Origin: SHZI01 sp040080965 | GTDB lineage: Bacteria; Pseudomonadota; Gammaproteobacteria; Steroidobacterales; GCA-2729495 | Direction of reading: 5' to 3' | Length of the DNA stretch: 64,000 nt | Assembly: GCA_040080965.1 (NCBI GenBank) | Contig: JBEBHH010000004.1 | Location: 83,287 to 147,286 of the forward strand | In this document: piece after piece, positions 7,251 through 18,700 of the stretch | Position numbering within the stretch: position 1 is the stretch's first letter | How the letters are laid out: each line of letters begins with the position of its first letter | Made by a program: the position numbers and the translations under genes | The notes under the pieces: model-generated | What the model was told of the DNA's origin: nothing | What the model saw: only the letters and a program-made list of their open reading frames with translations | Databases searched by the model: none

Positions 7251-7883
7251 ATGAACAGCAAACTCCCCGAACTTCCCTACGCGCTCGATGCCCTCGAGCC
7301 CCATATCTCCCGCCGCACGCTCACCGCTCACCACGCGCACCATCACGCCCTCTACCTGGAGAAGACCCAGGCGCTGGTGAAGGACTCGCTGCTGGAATCC
7401 GCATCGCTCGAGGAAATCGTGCTGGCCGCCGCCGGCGAGGAGGACCACGCGCTTTTCAACGCCGCAGCCCAGGCCTGGAACCACGGGTTCTACTGGCGGA
7501 GCATGCGGCCAGGCGGCGGTGGCGACGCGCACGGCGATATCGGCCGGTTGATCGAGGAAGGGTTTGGCAGCCAGCAGGCGTTCCGCCGGGCCTTCATGGC
7601 CATCGCCGGCGAGCAGTTCGGCAGCGGCTGGGCCTGGATCGTGCTCGATGGCGACCAGGTGCGCCTGCTGACGACCGCCAATGCCGAGACGCCGCTCAAC
7701 TCACCGCTCGTGCCGCTGCTGGCAATCGATCTCTGGGAGCACGCCTACTACCTGGACCACGAGTACCGGCGCGCTGACTACGTGGCGGCCTTCCTGGCGC
7801 ACCTGGTCAACTGGGATTTCGCCAGCGAGAACCTCGGGGTGACGCTCGCCGCGAACATCGCGGCGCGGGCCGCTGTCCGCTGA
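7251..7883 (+). CDS. sodB: superoxide dismutase, iron type
   Basis: A 210-residue cytoplasmic enzyme that dismutes superoxide to oxygen and peroxide. Metal ligands are visible: His27 in TAHHAHHH, the His of AWNHGFYW, and the Asp and His of DLWEHAYYLDH. Iron rather than manganese use is indicated by AAQAWNH (active-site Gln supplied here) and NAETPL (Ala where MnSOD has Gln). The ATG at 7251 begins the family start NSKLPELPYALDALEPHIS; the in-frame extension from 7122 runs through a palindrome and is rejected. Its stop is immediately adjacent to the stop of the convergent Crp-like gene, with no spacer. Confidence 0.95.
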   Translation: MNSKLPELPYALDALEPHISRRTLTAHHAHHHALYLEKTQALVKDSLLESASLEEIVLAAAGEEDHALFNAAAQAWNHGFYWRSMRPGGGGDAHGDIGRLIEEGFGSQQAFRRAFMAIAGEQFGSGWAWIVLDGDQVRLLTTANAETPLNSPLVPLLAIDLWEHAYYLDHEYRRADYVAAFLAHLVNWDFASENLGVTLAANIAARAAVR

Positions 7884-8633
7884 TCAGGCGACCGGCAGTG
7901 CCGGCACCGGCTCCTGCCGGTACCGCACGTCGGAGAGCAGCCGCCCGGTTTCCTTCCGGACCACGGCGTAGCACTCGCAGGCACGGTCCTCGAGGGCAGA
8001 CCGGTTGAGCACCGAGATGTGGCCCCGGCGGTAGCTGATGCAGCCCGCCTGCTGGAGCCGGCCGGCGGCCTCCGTGACGCCCTCGCGGCGCACGCCGAGC
8101 ATGCCGGCGACCAGTTCGTGGGTCATCACCAGTTCCCGGCCAGCGCTCCGGTCCACCGCCAGCAACAGCCACCGGCAGAGCCGCTGCTCGATCGTGTGAT
8201 GCCGGTTGCAGGCCGCCGTCTGGGTGACCTGGGTCATCAGCGCCTGGGTATAGCGGAGCAGCACCCGCTGGAGCAGCCCGGCCCGATGGAACTCCCGCAT
8301 CAGCACCTGGCGCTCCAGGCGGTAGGCGTGACCGGCGGCCTGCACGACGGCCGAACTCGGGGTGGTGTCCCCGCCCATGAACAGCGAGACGCCGACCATG
8401 CCCTCGTTGCCCACGCCCGCGGTCTCGGCCATGGCCCCCGATTCCATCACGTAGTGAAGGGAGACGATGGCGGTGGTGGGAAAGTACGCGTGCTGCAACT
8501 GTTCGCCGGGGTCGTACAGCCGCTCGCCCAGCGGCAGCGTCACCAGCTCGAGCTCGCCCGCCAGGCGCTCGAACTCGGCCGCCGGCAGGGCGGCGAGCAG
8601 GCTGTTCTGGCTCGGATTGTGGATTGATGCCAT
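7884..8633 (-). CDS. Crp/Fnr-family transcriptional regulator (paralogue 2)
   Basis: A 249-residue regulator strongly similar to the one at 5121-5840. Shared blocks include QNSLLAALPA, HAYFPTTAIVSL-YVME, NEGMVGVSLFMGGDTTPS, CNRHHTIEQRLCRWLLL and MLGVRREGVTEAAGRLQ. The beta-roll sensor is at about residues 20-130 and the winged helix at about 155-225. Diagnostic cAMP-binding residues are not apparent. It lies 24 nt downstream of the response regulator gene on the same strand, so it may be transcribed with the two-component genes. Function beyond DNA binding is not deducible. Confidence 0.85.
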   Translation of the reverse strand: MASIHNPSQNSLLAALPAAEFERLAGELELVTLPLGERLYDPGEQLQHAYFPTTAIVSLHYVMESGAMAETAGVGNEGMVGVSLFMGGDTTPSSAVVQAAGHAYRLERQVLMREFHRAGLLQRVLLRYTQALMTQVTQTAACNRHHTIEQRLCRWLLLAVDRSAGRELVMTHELVAGMLGVRREGVTEAAGRLQQAGCISYRRGHISVLNRSALEDRACECYAVVRKETGRLLSDVRYRQEPVPALPVA

Positions 8634-8657
8634 GGCGCGTTACTGCGGTTGTCCGTG

Positions 8658-9478
8658 CTAGTGCCGGGCCGTCAACTGGACGCCGATGCCGCGGTAGCCG
8701 ATGAAGCGGCAGGCCTGGTTGAACATCGGCTCCCCGCTGACCTGGAAGCGCTGTTCCGAGCCATCGGCATTCACGCGACTGAAGACGAAGTCCAGGAACG
8801 GCCGTCGCTCGGCGATCGCTTCCTGCAGCGCCCGCCGCTCGGCCTCGTTCCATCCGGCGACGTCCCCGCCCCCGGTCCCTTCTGCAAGTCCTTCGACGCG
8901 GATGCCAAGCATCTCGAGGACGGGCCCGGAAACCTTCGTGAAGGTGCCGCTCTCGTCCTGCTCCCAGTACCAGTCGGAGGCCAGCTCCGTCAGGCTGCGA
9001 TAGCGGGCCTCGCTCTCCCGAAGCTCCGCCGTGCGCTCCGCCACCGTCTTCTCCAGCAGCACGCTGTAGCCCTTGAGCTTCCGGTACAGGAGGCGGACCT
9101 CCAGCATGTTCCGGATGCGGGTCTGCGCCTCGATCAGGTCGAAGGGCTTGCTGATGAAGTCCCGGGCGCCGGCCTGCAGGGCACGCAGCTTGTGGCCCGG
9201 CTGGGCGGTGATCACGAGGACCGGCAGGTAGCTGTCGGAATCGTTGGCCTTCAGGGCCTCGATCACCTCGAAGCCGTCCATGCCGGGCATCTGCAGGTCG
9301 AGCAGGATCAGGTCGTAGTGGTTCCTCCGGTGCAGCGCGCAGACCGCGGCCGGATCCCGGGTCGAGGCCACGTTGCTGTAGCCGCCTGCCTCCAGCAGCT
9401 GCTCCAGCAGAATCACATTGGCCTGCTGGTCGTCGACGATGAGGATCTTCGAGCCGCGGATATCCGCTTCCGTAACCT

Positions 9479-9482
<4 letters not shown>
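8658..9482 (-). CDS. response regulator with C-terminal PAS domain
   Basis: A 274-residue protein. A receiver domain (about residues 10-130) has the acidic pair VDD, phosphoacceptor Asp62 in LLDLQMPGMDG, and KPFD with the conserved Lys. A short coiled coil (EKTVAERTAELRESEARYRSL) leads into a PAS/PAC domain (about 160-270) with WYWEQDESGTF and F-GYRGIGVQLT. There is no DNA-binding or enzymatic output domain, so it probably relays or modulates signalling with its neighbour. Its ATG overlaps the stop of the hybrid kinase gene by 4 nt, which supports a matched pair. Confidence 0.9.
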
Positions 9483-11146
<1,664 letters not shown>

Positions 11147-11172
11147 GGTCGATCATCGCGACGGGGCGGGCC

Positions 11173-11200
11173 GGCGTCTGTGCGGTGGCGAACAGACGCC
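11173..11200 (-). terminator. hairpin downstream of the DUF488 gene
   Basis: GGCGTCTGT and ACAGACGCC form a perfect 9-bp stem around a 10-nt loop, between the DUF488 stop and the start of the kinase gene on the same strand. No U-tract follows, so function as an intrinsic terminator is uncertain. Confidence 0.35.
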
Positions 11201-11220
11201 TGCGGCGGGCCGGTGGCGGG

Positions 11221-11727
11221 TTACAGGTGGATCGGCGTGCAGTGCTCGCCGTAGATCTGCTGCAGCTGGTCCGCGACGCAGGCCCGGTGGCACTCCGCGG
11301 GCTGCCGCTCGAAGCAGGTGAGCGCCACCCGCTCCCCGTTCAGCAGCCAGGTATGGATGCCGTCCAGCAGGGGCTGCTGGTTCGGCAGGGTGCGGAGGAC
11401 GAAATCCTCGAGGCGGGACTCACGGCCTTCGCGCGTCCGCGGCACGCGCTGACTTTCCGAGTGGGCTCCGAGCTGCCAGAGGTGTTCGTAGCGGATGCCC
11501 GCGTCCGCGCAGGCCCTGCCCAGCGCCAGGCGCCCGAAGTCGGCGTCGCGGCTGACGGCGGTACGGCGCAGGTCGCACAGGACCGTCACCGACCTGGAGA
11601 CCAGCGCTTTCAGGTAGGCCTGCCGGGAGTAGCCCTGGTAGCCGATCGTGAACAGCCGGGTGCCGGCGTCCAGGACCACCGCGGGCCCGGGCGTCCGGTT
11701 GCGATAGCGGGTCAGCATGCCCAGCAT
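11221..11727 (-). CDS. DUF488 family protein
   Basis: A 168-residue protein. DUF488 hallmarks are LFTIGYQGYS near residue 25, the V-VLCDLRR-A-SR--DF segment, the IRY-HLWQLGA block, and the C-terminal V-L-CFE--P-ECHR cysteine-histidine signature. The family is widespread but its biochemical activity is unknown. An alternative start is the in-frame ATG four codons downstream. It follows the degenerate recombinase gene on the same strand with a 15-nt gap. Confidence 0.85.
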   Translation of the reverse strand: MLGMLTRYRNRTPGPAVVLDAGTRLFTIGYQGYSRQAYLKALVSRSVTVLCDLRRTAVSRDADFGRLALGRACADAGIRYEHLWQLGAHSESQRVPRTREGRESRLEDFVLRTLPNQQPLLDGIHTWLLNGERVALTCFERQPAECHRACVADQLQQIYGEHCTPIHL

Positions 11728-11742
11728 CAGCTCACCATCACG

Positions 11743-12636
11743 TCAGGCCACCGCCGGGGCGGACCGTGATGGCCGCCGGCCAAACTGGTGGGCCCGGCCG
11801 GTCTGCCGGAGCGCCGACGGCGTGACGCCCTGCTCCTGGCCGCATTCACTGGCCCATTTGCGCACCACGTGGCAGAGGGCCTGCCGGGTCATCGGGAGGC
11901 CGGACGCCGTGGGAAAGCAGTAGGCGCCCTGTGCCGGGCTGAAGCCGTTCGTCGCCGCAGACTCATGCAGCGTCTTGAGGATTCCCATCAGCGTCTCGTC
12001 CAGCACGAAGCTGCGGATCGCTCCGTCGCGCAACGGCACGCGCACGACGTGCCAGTGCTCGTCAATCTGCTGCCAGCGCAGGAGCCGGACGTCGGAGATG
12101 CCGAGGCCGGTGCCGTAGAGCATGCAGACGATCGCGTGATCTCGCCGGGCGCGGTAGGCCGAGGCGGGCGACACGAAGTCGCCGCGGGGCGCGCGCAGCA
12201 GGCTGCGCACGACCTCGGCCCGCACCAGGCCGGATCCGGGCCGGAGGCCCTGGGGTACCAGCACGGCCGCGGCCGGGTTGAGTGCCACCGCCCCGTGGTG
12301 GACCAGGAATGCATAGAACCGGCGAAAGCTGGACATGTGCCGGGCCAGCGTGGACAGCTGGATCCCCTCTGCTGCCCGCTCCACCACGTAGCCGGTCAGG
12401 TCAGCCGTGCTGAGGGCGTCCAGGTGCTTCCCTCTGCCGGCGGCCCACCGCGAGAGGATGGCGAGGTCCAGGCCGTAGGCTTCGAGGGTGCTGGCGCTCA
12501 CGTGGCGCTCGTCCCGGGCGCTCCGGGTGAAGCGGTCGATCCACTCATCGCCGGCTCCGGCCACGCGGCCGCCATTGCCGTTATCCACCGCACCGGTTGT
12601 GGAGGTGGAAGCACAGGGAATCGGCGGAGCCAGCAT
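11743..12636 (-). CDS. tyrosine recombinase-like protein lacking catalytic residues
   Basis: A 297-residue XerC/XerD-like protein. The N-terminal core-binding (SAM-like) domain is recognisable (about residues 30-115: ASTLEAYGLDLAILSRWA, LARHMSSFRRFYAFLV--GAV--NPA). The catalytic domain is degraded. The TGLR motif reads TGLGISDVRLLRW, losing the first catalytic Arg. The H-LRH box reads SALRQT. The sequence then ends about 18 residues later without the nucleophilic Tyr. I tried other frames just past the box and saw no restored tail. Start at ATG 12636, because longer versions run over ndvB. Either a decaying integrase or a DNA-binding protein that has lost strand exchange. Confidence 0.7.
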   Translation of the reverse strand: MLAPPIPCASTSTTGAVDNGNGGRVAGAGDEWIDRFTRSARDERHVSASTLEAYGLDLAILSRWAAGRGKHLDALSTADLTGYVVERAAEGIQLSTLARHMSSFRRFYAFLVHHGAVALNPAAAVLVPQGLRPGSGLVRAEVVRSLLRAPRGDFVSPASAYRARRDHAIVCMLYGTGLGISDVRLLRWQQIDEHWHVVRVPLRDGAIRSFVLDETLMGILKTLHESAATNGFSPAQGAYCFPTASGLPMTRQALCHVVRKWASECGQEQGVTPSALRQTGRAHQFGRRPSRSAPAVA

Positions 12637-12703
12637 GGAGTGGACTTTCGGGCGGACGGGAGAGCTTGAACAGGACGTTAGGGCGCTACCCCGTGCGTGT
12701 CTG

Positions 12704-12722
12704 TTCGGTATCGAACGTTCGA
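12704..12722. promoter_or_regulatory. overlapping palindromes between recombinase-like gene and ndvB
   Basis: TTCG-GTAT-CGAA (12704-12715) overlaps the perfect 12-nt palindrome TCGAACGTTCGA (12711-12722) in the divergent region upstream of ndvB. Position and symmetry fit an operator controlling ndvB, the recombinase-like gene, or both. Confidence 0.35.
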
Positions 12723-12769
12723 AAGCGCCGGAAGACCCCACACTCCACCCTTTTCGAGGTTTCCCTGCC

Positions 12770-15700
12770 GTGAAGCTACCCGGGCTGTTACGGCCTCGCG
12801 AGAGACATACCGGGCGGCGCGCCGTGGGCGATCGCTCCCCCGCGTCACCCTGGGACAACGAGGAGGTCCTGCGCGGAGAGCTGTTCAGCATCGAGCGGCT
12901 CGAGCAGCACGCCATCAGCCTGGCTGCCGCGCAGCAGATCGCGCCGAAGCCCGTGCGCCGCCCGCCGCTGGCCGTGCGCCTCACTGACAACGAGACGGTA
13001 CTGCTGGCGGCCTATCACGCCATCGCGCGGGCCGTGGGCGAGGACCGCGCCATTACTCCCGCCGCCGAGTGGCTGCTCGACAACTACCACCTCGTGCAGG
13101 ACCAGATCCGGGAGATCCGCGAAGACCTGCCGCCGGGCTTCTACAGGCAGTTGCCGAAGCTCGCGAGCGGTCCCTTCATGGGCTATCCCCGGGTGTTCGG
13201 CATCGCCTGGGCATTCGTGGCGCACACGGACAGCCATTTCGAACCGGATGCCCTGCGGCGGTTCGTAAAGGCCTACCAGACCGTCGTGCCCCTCAGCATC
13301 GGCGAGCTGTGGGCCGTCGCCATCACGCTCCGCATCGTGCTCGTCGAGAACATGCGCCGCGCGGCCCAGCGGATCCTGAGCAGCCGGGAGGCGCGCCAGG
13401 AAGCCGATGAACTGGCGGACCGCCTGCTGGCGGGGAATGGCGATGCCGTGGATCCCGGCATCCTCCTCAGGCGCTACGACGACGGCCGGGAACTGCACAA
13501 GGCCTTTGTCGTCCAGCTGGTGCAACGACTGCGCGACCAGGACCCCCGCATCACGCCGGCGCTGACCTGGCTCGAGGACCGGCTGTCCGCCGGGGGCCTG
13601 ACTGCCGAAGCGGTCGTCCGGGATGAGCACCAGCGGCAGGCGATGTCGAATGTCACCGTCCGCAATGTCATCACCAGCATGCGGCTCATCTCGGAGCTCG
13701 AGTGGTCGGACTTCTTCGAGAGCGTCAGCCTGGTCGACGAGGCGCTGGGGGCCAGCAGCGATTTCGCCCGCATGGACTTCGCCACCCGCAACCTCTACCG
13801 GAGCCGGATCGAGGAACTCGCGCGGGGGACGAAGCTGTCGGAGCTGGACATTGCAGCGGCGGCGATCACCGCTGCGCGGAATGCCCCAGACCAGGCTGGC
13901 CGGGCATCCGACCCCGGATTCCACCTGATTGCCGCCGGCCGGGCGGCGTTCGAATCAGCCGTCGGTTACCGTGCGCCGCTCCGGCACCTGCCCGGCCGCC
14001 TGCTGATGCGGTGTGGCGCAGGTCCGTACATCGGCGCGATCCTGCTGATGGCGCCCCTCATTCTTGCTCTGCCCCTGCTCGGACTTGGCGAACAGGGTAT
14101 TGCGGGTCCGATCCTGCTGGTGCTCGGGCTCCTCGGCCTGCTGCCGGCGATGGATGCCGCCGTGGCGCTGGTGAACCAGGCGGTGACCCGCAGTGTCCCG
14201 GCAACCGCCCTGCCCGGACTCGCGCTTCGGGAAGGAGTGCCGGCGGAGCTCCGGACACTGGTTGCAGTGCCGATCCTCCTCACGTCGGCGCAGGCCATTG
14301 CGGAGGAGATCGAGCGCCTGGAGATCCATTACCTGGCGTCGCCCGAGGACGAACTCCACTTCGCGCTGCTCTCGGACTGGGTCGACGCAGCTGCCGAACA
14401 CGCCGACGGCGACGATGAACTGCTCGCGGTGGCCACCCATGGCATCGCACGGCTGAACCGGCTCTACGGCCCGGTGACCGCCGGTGACCGGTTCATGCTG
14501 CTGCACCGGCGCCGCGTGTGGAGCGCTACCCAGCAGAAGTGGATGGGATGGGAACGCAAGCGGGGCAAGCTGCACGAACTGAATCGCCTGCTGCGCGGCG
14601 CAACCAGCACCACCTTCGTCGACGCCGAGGGGTGCTCCCCGGCCGTGCCGCCGGGCGTCCGCTTCGTCATCACCCTCGACGCCGATACCCGGCTGCCGCG
14701 CGACGCCGCCCGGCGCCTGATTGGCAAGCTGGCTCATCCCCTCAACCGCCCGCGGTTCGATGCCGCCACCGCGCGGGTCGTGGAAGGCCACGCCGTCCTC
14801 CAGCCCCGGGTCACGCCCTCCCTGCCCATGGGCCACGAAGGTTCGCTCTTCCAGCGCATCGTATCGAGTTCCCCCGGCCTGGATCCCTACGCTGCCGCGG
14901 TGTCCGACGTCTACCAGGACCTGTTCGGCGAAGGGTCCTACGCCGGCAAGGGCATCTACGACGTCGACGCCTTCGAGGCGGCGCTGGCCGGGCGGACGGC
15001 GGAGGGCGCGCTGCTCAGCCATGACCTGTTCGAAGGGATATTCGCCCGGGCCGCGCTCGTGTCCGATATCGAGGTCATCGAGGAGTTCCCGGAGCGCTAC
15101 GACGTCGCGTGCGCCCGCCAGCACCGCTGGGCGCGAGGCGACTGGCAGCTGCTCCCGTGGCTGCTGGGACGGCGCACCCGTGCTGGTGGCGACGGTCAGG
15201 GCAATGCGCTGCCGTTGCTGAGCGCGTGGAAGATGACGGACAACCTGCGCCGGACACTCTCGGCACCGGCGGCATTTGCCGCGCTGGTGGCCGGCTGGCT
15301 GCTGCCCCTGCCAGCCGCCCTGGCGTGGACGGCCTTCGTCCTGGCGACGATCACGGTGCCGGCGCTGCTGCCGGCCGTGGCGGCCATCGTGCCGAGGCAC
15401 TCCGGAATCACGGCGCGCAGCCACCTGGGCGCCCTCGCGAGGGATTTCCGTCGGGCCATTGGCCAGGTGCTGTTCCAGATCGTTGCGCTGCCACACCAGG
15501 CCTGGCTGATGACCGACGCCATCGTCCGGACCCTCTACCGGCTTTTCGTCAGCCACCGGAACCTGCTCGAGTGGGTTACCGCGGAGCAGGCGGCCCTGGC
15601 TGCCACCGACAACACGCCTGCCATCTACCTGAAGATGCTGGGCAGCGTCGCCATCGCGCTGGCAGGATTCCTGCTGGTCCTGTTCCTGCCGCTCTGGGTC

Positions 15701-18700
15701 GGCGGCAGCAGCGCGGCCTGGATCGCGGCGCCTTTCACATTGCTCTGGCTGGCGGCGCCCGCCCTGGCGCTCGGGATCAGCCGCAGCCGGTCAACCGGCG
15801 GCAGTCTCGTGGTGACACCCGACGAGGCTCGCGACCTCCGGCTCGTGGCACGCCGCACGTGGCGTTTCTTCGAGACGTTCGTCACGGCGGAAGACAACAT
15901 GCTGCCCCCGGACAATTTCCAGGAGGACCCGACGCCCGTCCTGGCGCATCGCACGTCGCCCACGAACATCGGCCTTTACCTGCTTTCCACGGCCAGCGCC
16001 CGCGACTTCGGCTGGATCGGGACCGTCGAAGCACTGGAGCGGATCGAGGCAACCCTGGCCACGATGGACCGGCTGCAGCGCTTCCGGGGCCACTTCTATA
16101 ACTGGTACGACACCCGGGACCTCCGGCCGCTGGACCCCCGCTACGTCTCGACGGTGGACAGCGGCAACCTGGCGGCGCACCTGGTCACCGCGGCGAATGC
16201 GGCGTGTGAATGGGTGACGCTCGCCATCACGCCGGCGTGCTTCGCCGCCGGCGCGCGGGATGCCCTGGACCTGGCGCGCGAGGCCCTGGACTCGATACCC
16301 GGCACGCTGCGCAGGGGCTCGGCATTGTGGCCGCAACTCGGGGAACAGCTGGACCGTGTCGCCAAGCTCCTGGGCGAGACAGGCCCGCCGGGGGCGGAGA
16401 ATCCGGCGCGGCTGCACGCCCTGGCGCGCCACACCGCCACGCTCGTGGATATCGCCCGGACGCTCGCCAGCGAGCACACCGACGAGGCGCACAGCGACCT
16501 GCTCTACTGGACGGACGCGACCCAGCGCTCCATCGAAAGCTGGCGCCGCGACAGCGGGCGCACCCACGACGCCGCGCATGCCCTGAAGGCCCGCCTGATC
16601 GCCTCGGCCAACACGATGCGCAGGCTGGCCTACTCGATGGACTTCGCCTTCCTGCTGGACCCGCAACGCCGGCTGCTGTCCATCGGCTACCGGACCGCGG
16701 ACGGCTCGCTCGATCCGAACTGCTACGACCTGCTTGCCTCCGAGGCGCGCCTCGCCAGCTTCTTCGCCATCGCCAAGGGGGACGTGCCCAGCCGGCACTG
16801 GTTCCGCCTGGGGCGGCAGGCGACACCGGTGGGTGCAGGCGCCGCCCTCGTCTCCTGGTCGGGCTCCATGTTCGAGTACCTGATGCCGTCCCTGGTGATG
16901 CGCGCGCCCGCCGGCAGCCTCCTCGAGCAGACGAGCCGCCTGATCGTGCGGCGCCAGGTGAGCTACGGGGCCGCGCTGGGCCTGCCCTGGGGAATCTCGG
17001 AATCGGCCTATAACGTGCGGGACCTGGAACTCACGTACCAGTACTCCAACTTCGGCGTGCCGGGCCTCGGCCTCAAGCGGGGACTCAGCTCGGACGCGGT
17101 GGTGGCACCCTACGCCACGGCCCTCGCCAGCATGGTCGATCCCGGACGGGCCACGCGCAATTTCGCGGCCCTCGCCACCCAGGGGGCCGTCGGCCGCTAC
17201 GGCTACTACGAAGCCCTCGACTTCACCCGGAGCCGGCTGCCGGAAGGCGCGCGCCTGGCGATCGTCCGCGCCTTCATGGCGCACCACCAGGGCATGACCG
17301 TGGTGGCGATCGCCAACGTGCTTCTCGACGGGACCATGCGCCGGCGCTTTCACGCAGAGCCCAGGGTGCAGGCCACGGAACTGCTCCTGCAGGAGCGGAC
17401 GCCGCGCGACGTTTCCGTGGCTCACCCGCGAGCCGAGGAAGTCCGGACCGCGCCGAGGGTCGAGGACCTGCCGCTCCCCGAGGTGCGCCGCCTGCACACG
17501 GCCCACGACACGACCCCGCAGGCGCACCTGCTGTCCAACGGACGCTACGCCGTCATGGTGACCGCCGCCGGCTCCGGCTACAGCCGCTGGCAGGACCTGG
17601 GGATAACCCGGTGGCGCGACGACCCGACGCGGGACGACACGGGCAGCTACCTCTACATTCGCGACGTGGACACCGGCCGGGTCTGGTCCGCGGGCTACCA
17701 GCCCACCGGCGTCGAACCGGAGACCTACCAGGTCACCTTCACCGAGGATCGCGCCGAGTTCCAGCGCATGGACGCGCGCATCCTGACCACGCTCGAGATC
17801 ATCGTCTCGCCGGAGGAAGACGCGGAAGTCCGCCAGCTGTCGCTCACCAACACGGGCAGCCGCGAGCGGATCCTGGAGGTCACGTCCTGTGCCGAGCTGT
17901 CGCTCGCGCCGCCGGCAGCGGACGCGGCGCACCCGGCGTTCTCGAAGCTCTTCGTCCAGACCGAGTATGTCGCCCGATACGGCGCACTGCTGGCCACGCG
18001 CCGGAAGCGGGCGCCCGGCGAACCCGACGTGTGGGCGGCACACCAGGCCGTCATCGAGGGCGAGGTGGTGGGCAGCACCGAGATCGAGACCGACCGGGCC
18101 CGCTTCCTCGGCCGTGGCCACGACGTGCGCGCACCTGGCGCCATGCTCGATGACCGGCGGTTGTCCAATTCGGTCGGTACCGTGCTGGACCCGGTGTTCG
18201 TGCTCCGGAACCGGGTCCGCGTGGCGCCGGGCGCGACCGTGCGCATCGCCTTCTGGACCACGGTCGCCAGCACCCGCGAGCGCGTCCTGGACCTCGTCGA
18301 CCGTCACCACGACGCCAACGCCTTCATTCGCGCCGGCACGCTGGCCTGGACCCAGGCGCAGGTCCAGTTGCGGCACCTGGGCATCACCGCGGTGGAAGCC
18401 AGCCTGTTCCAGCGCCTCGCGGGGCGCGTGCTCTACCCCGATGCGGCCCTGCGGCCGGCGTCTGACTCGATCCGCCGTGGCAGTGGCGGGCCCGCGGGCC
18501 TGTGGAGCCAGGGCATCTCGGGCGACCTGCCGATCGTTCTCCTGCGGATCAACGACATGGAGGACATCCCGCTGGCCCGCCAGCTCCTGCAGGCCCACGA
18601 GTACTGGCGCATGAAGCAGCTGGCCGTGGACCTGGTGATCCTCAACGAGCGCGGCGCGTCCTACATCCAGGAACTGCAGATCGCCCTCGACACGCTGGTC

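Noticed and set aside
12488..12769. Extending ndvB to the start of its open frame
   Set aside because: The extra residues resemble no NdvB N terminus and overlap the recombinase-like gene and the palindromic promoter region.
15791..18598. A 935-codon open frame antisense to ndvB, and a 533-codon one at 13955-15556
   Set aside because: Long antisense frames are common in GC-rich genes. Their translations are Arg/Gly/Pro/Ala-rich with no motif, while the opposite strand is unmistakable NdvB.
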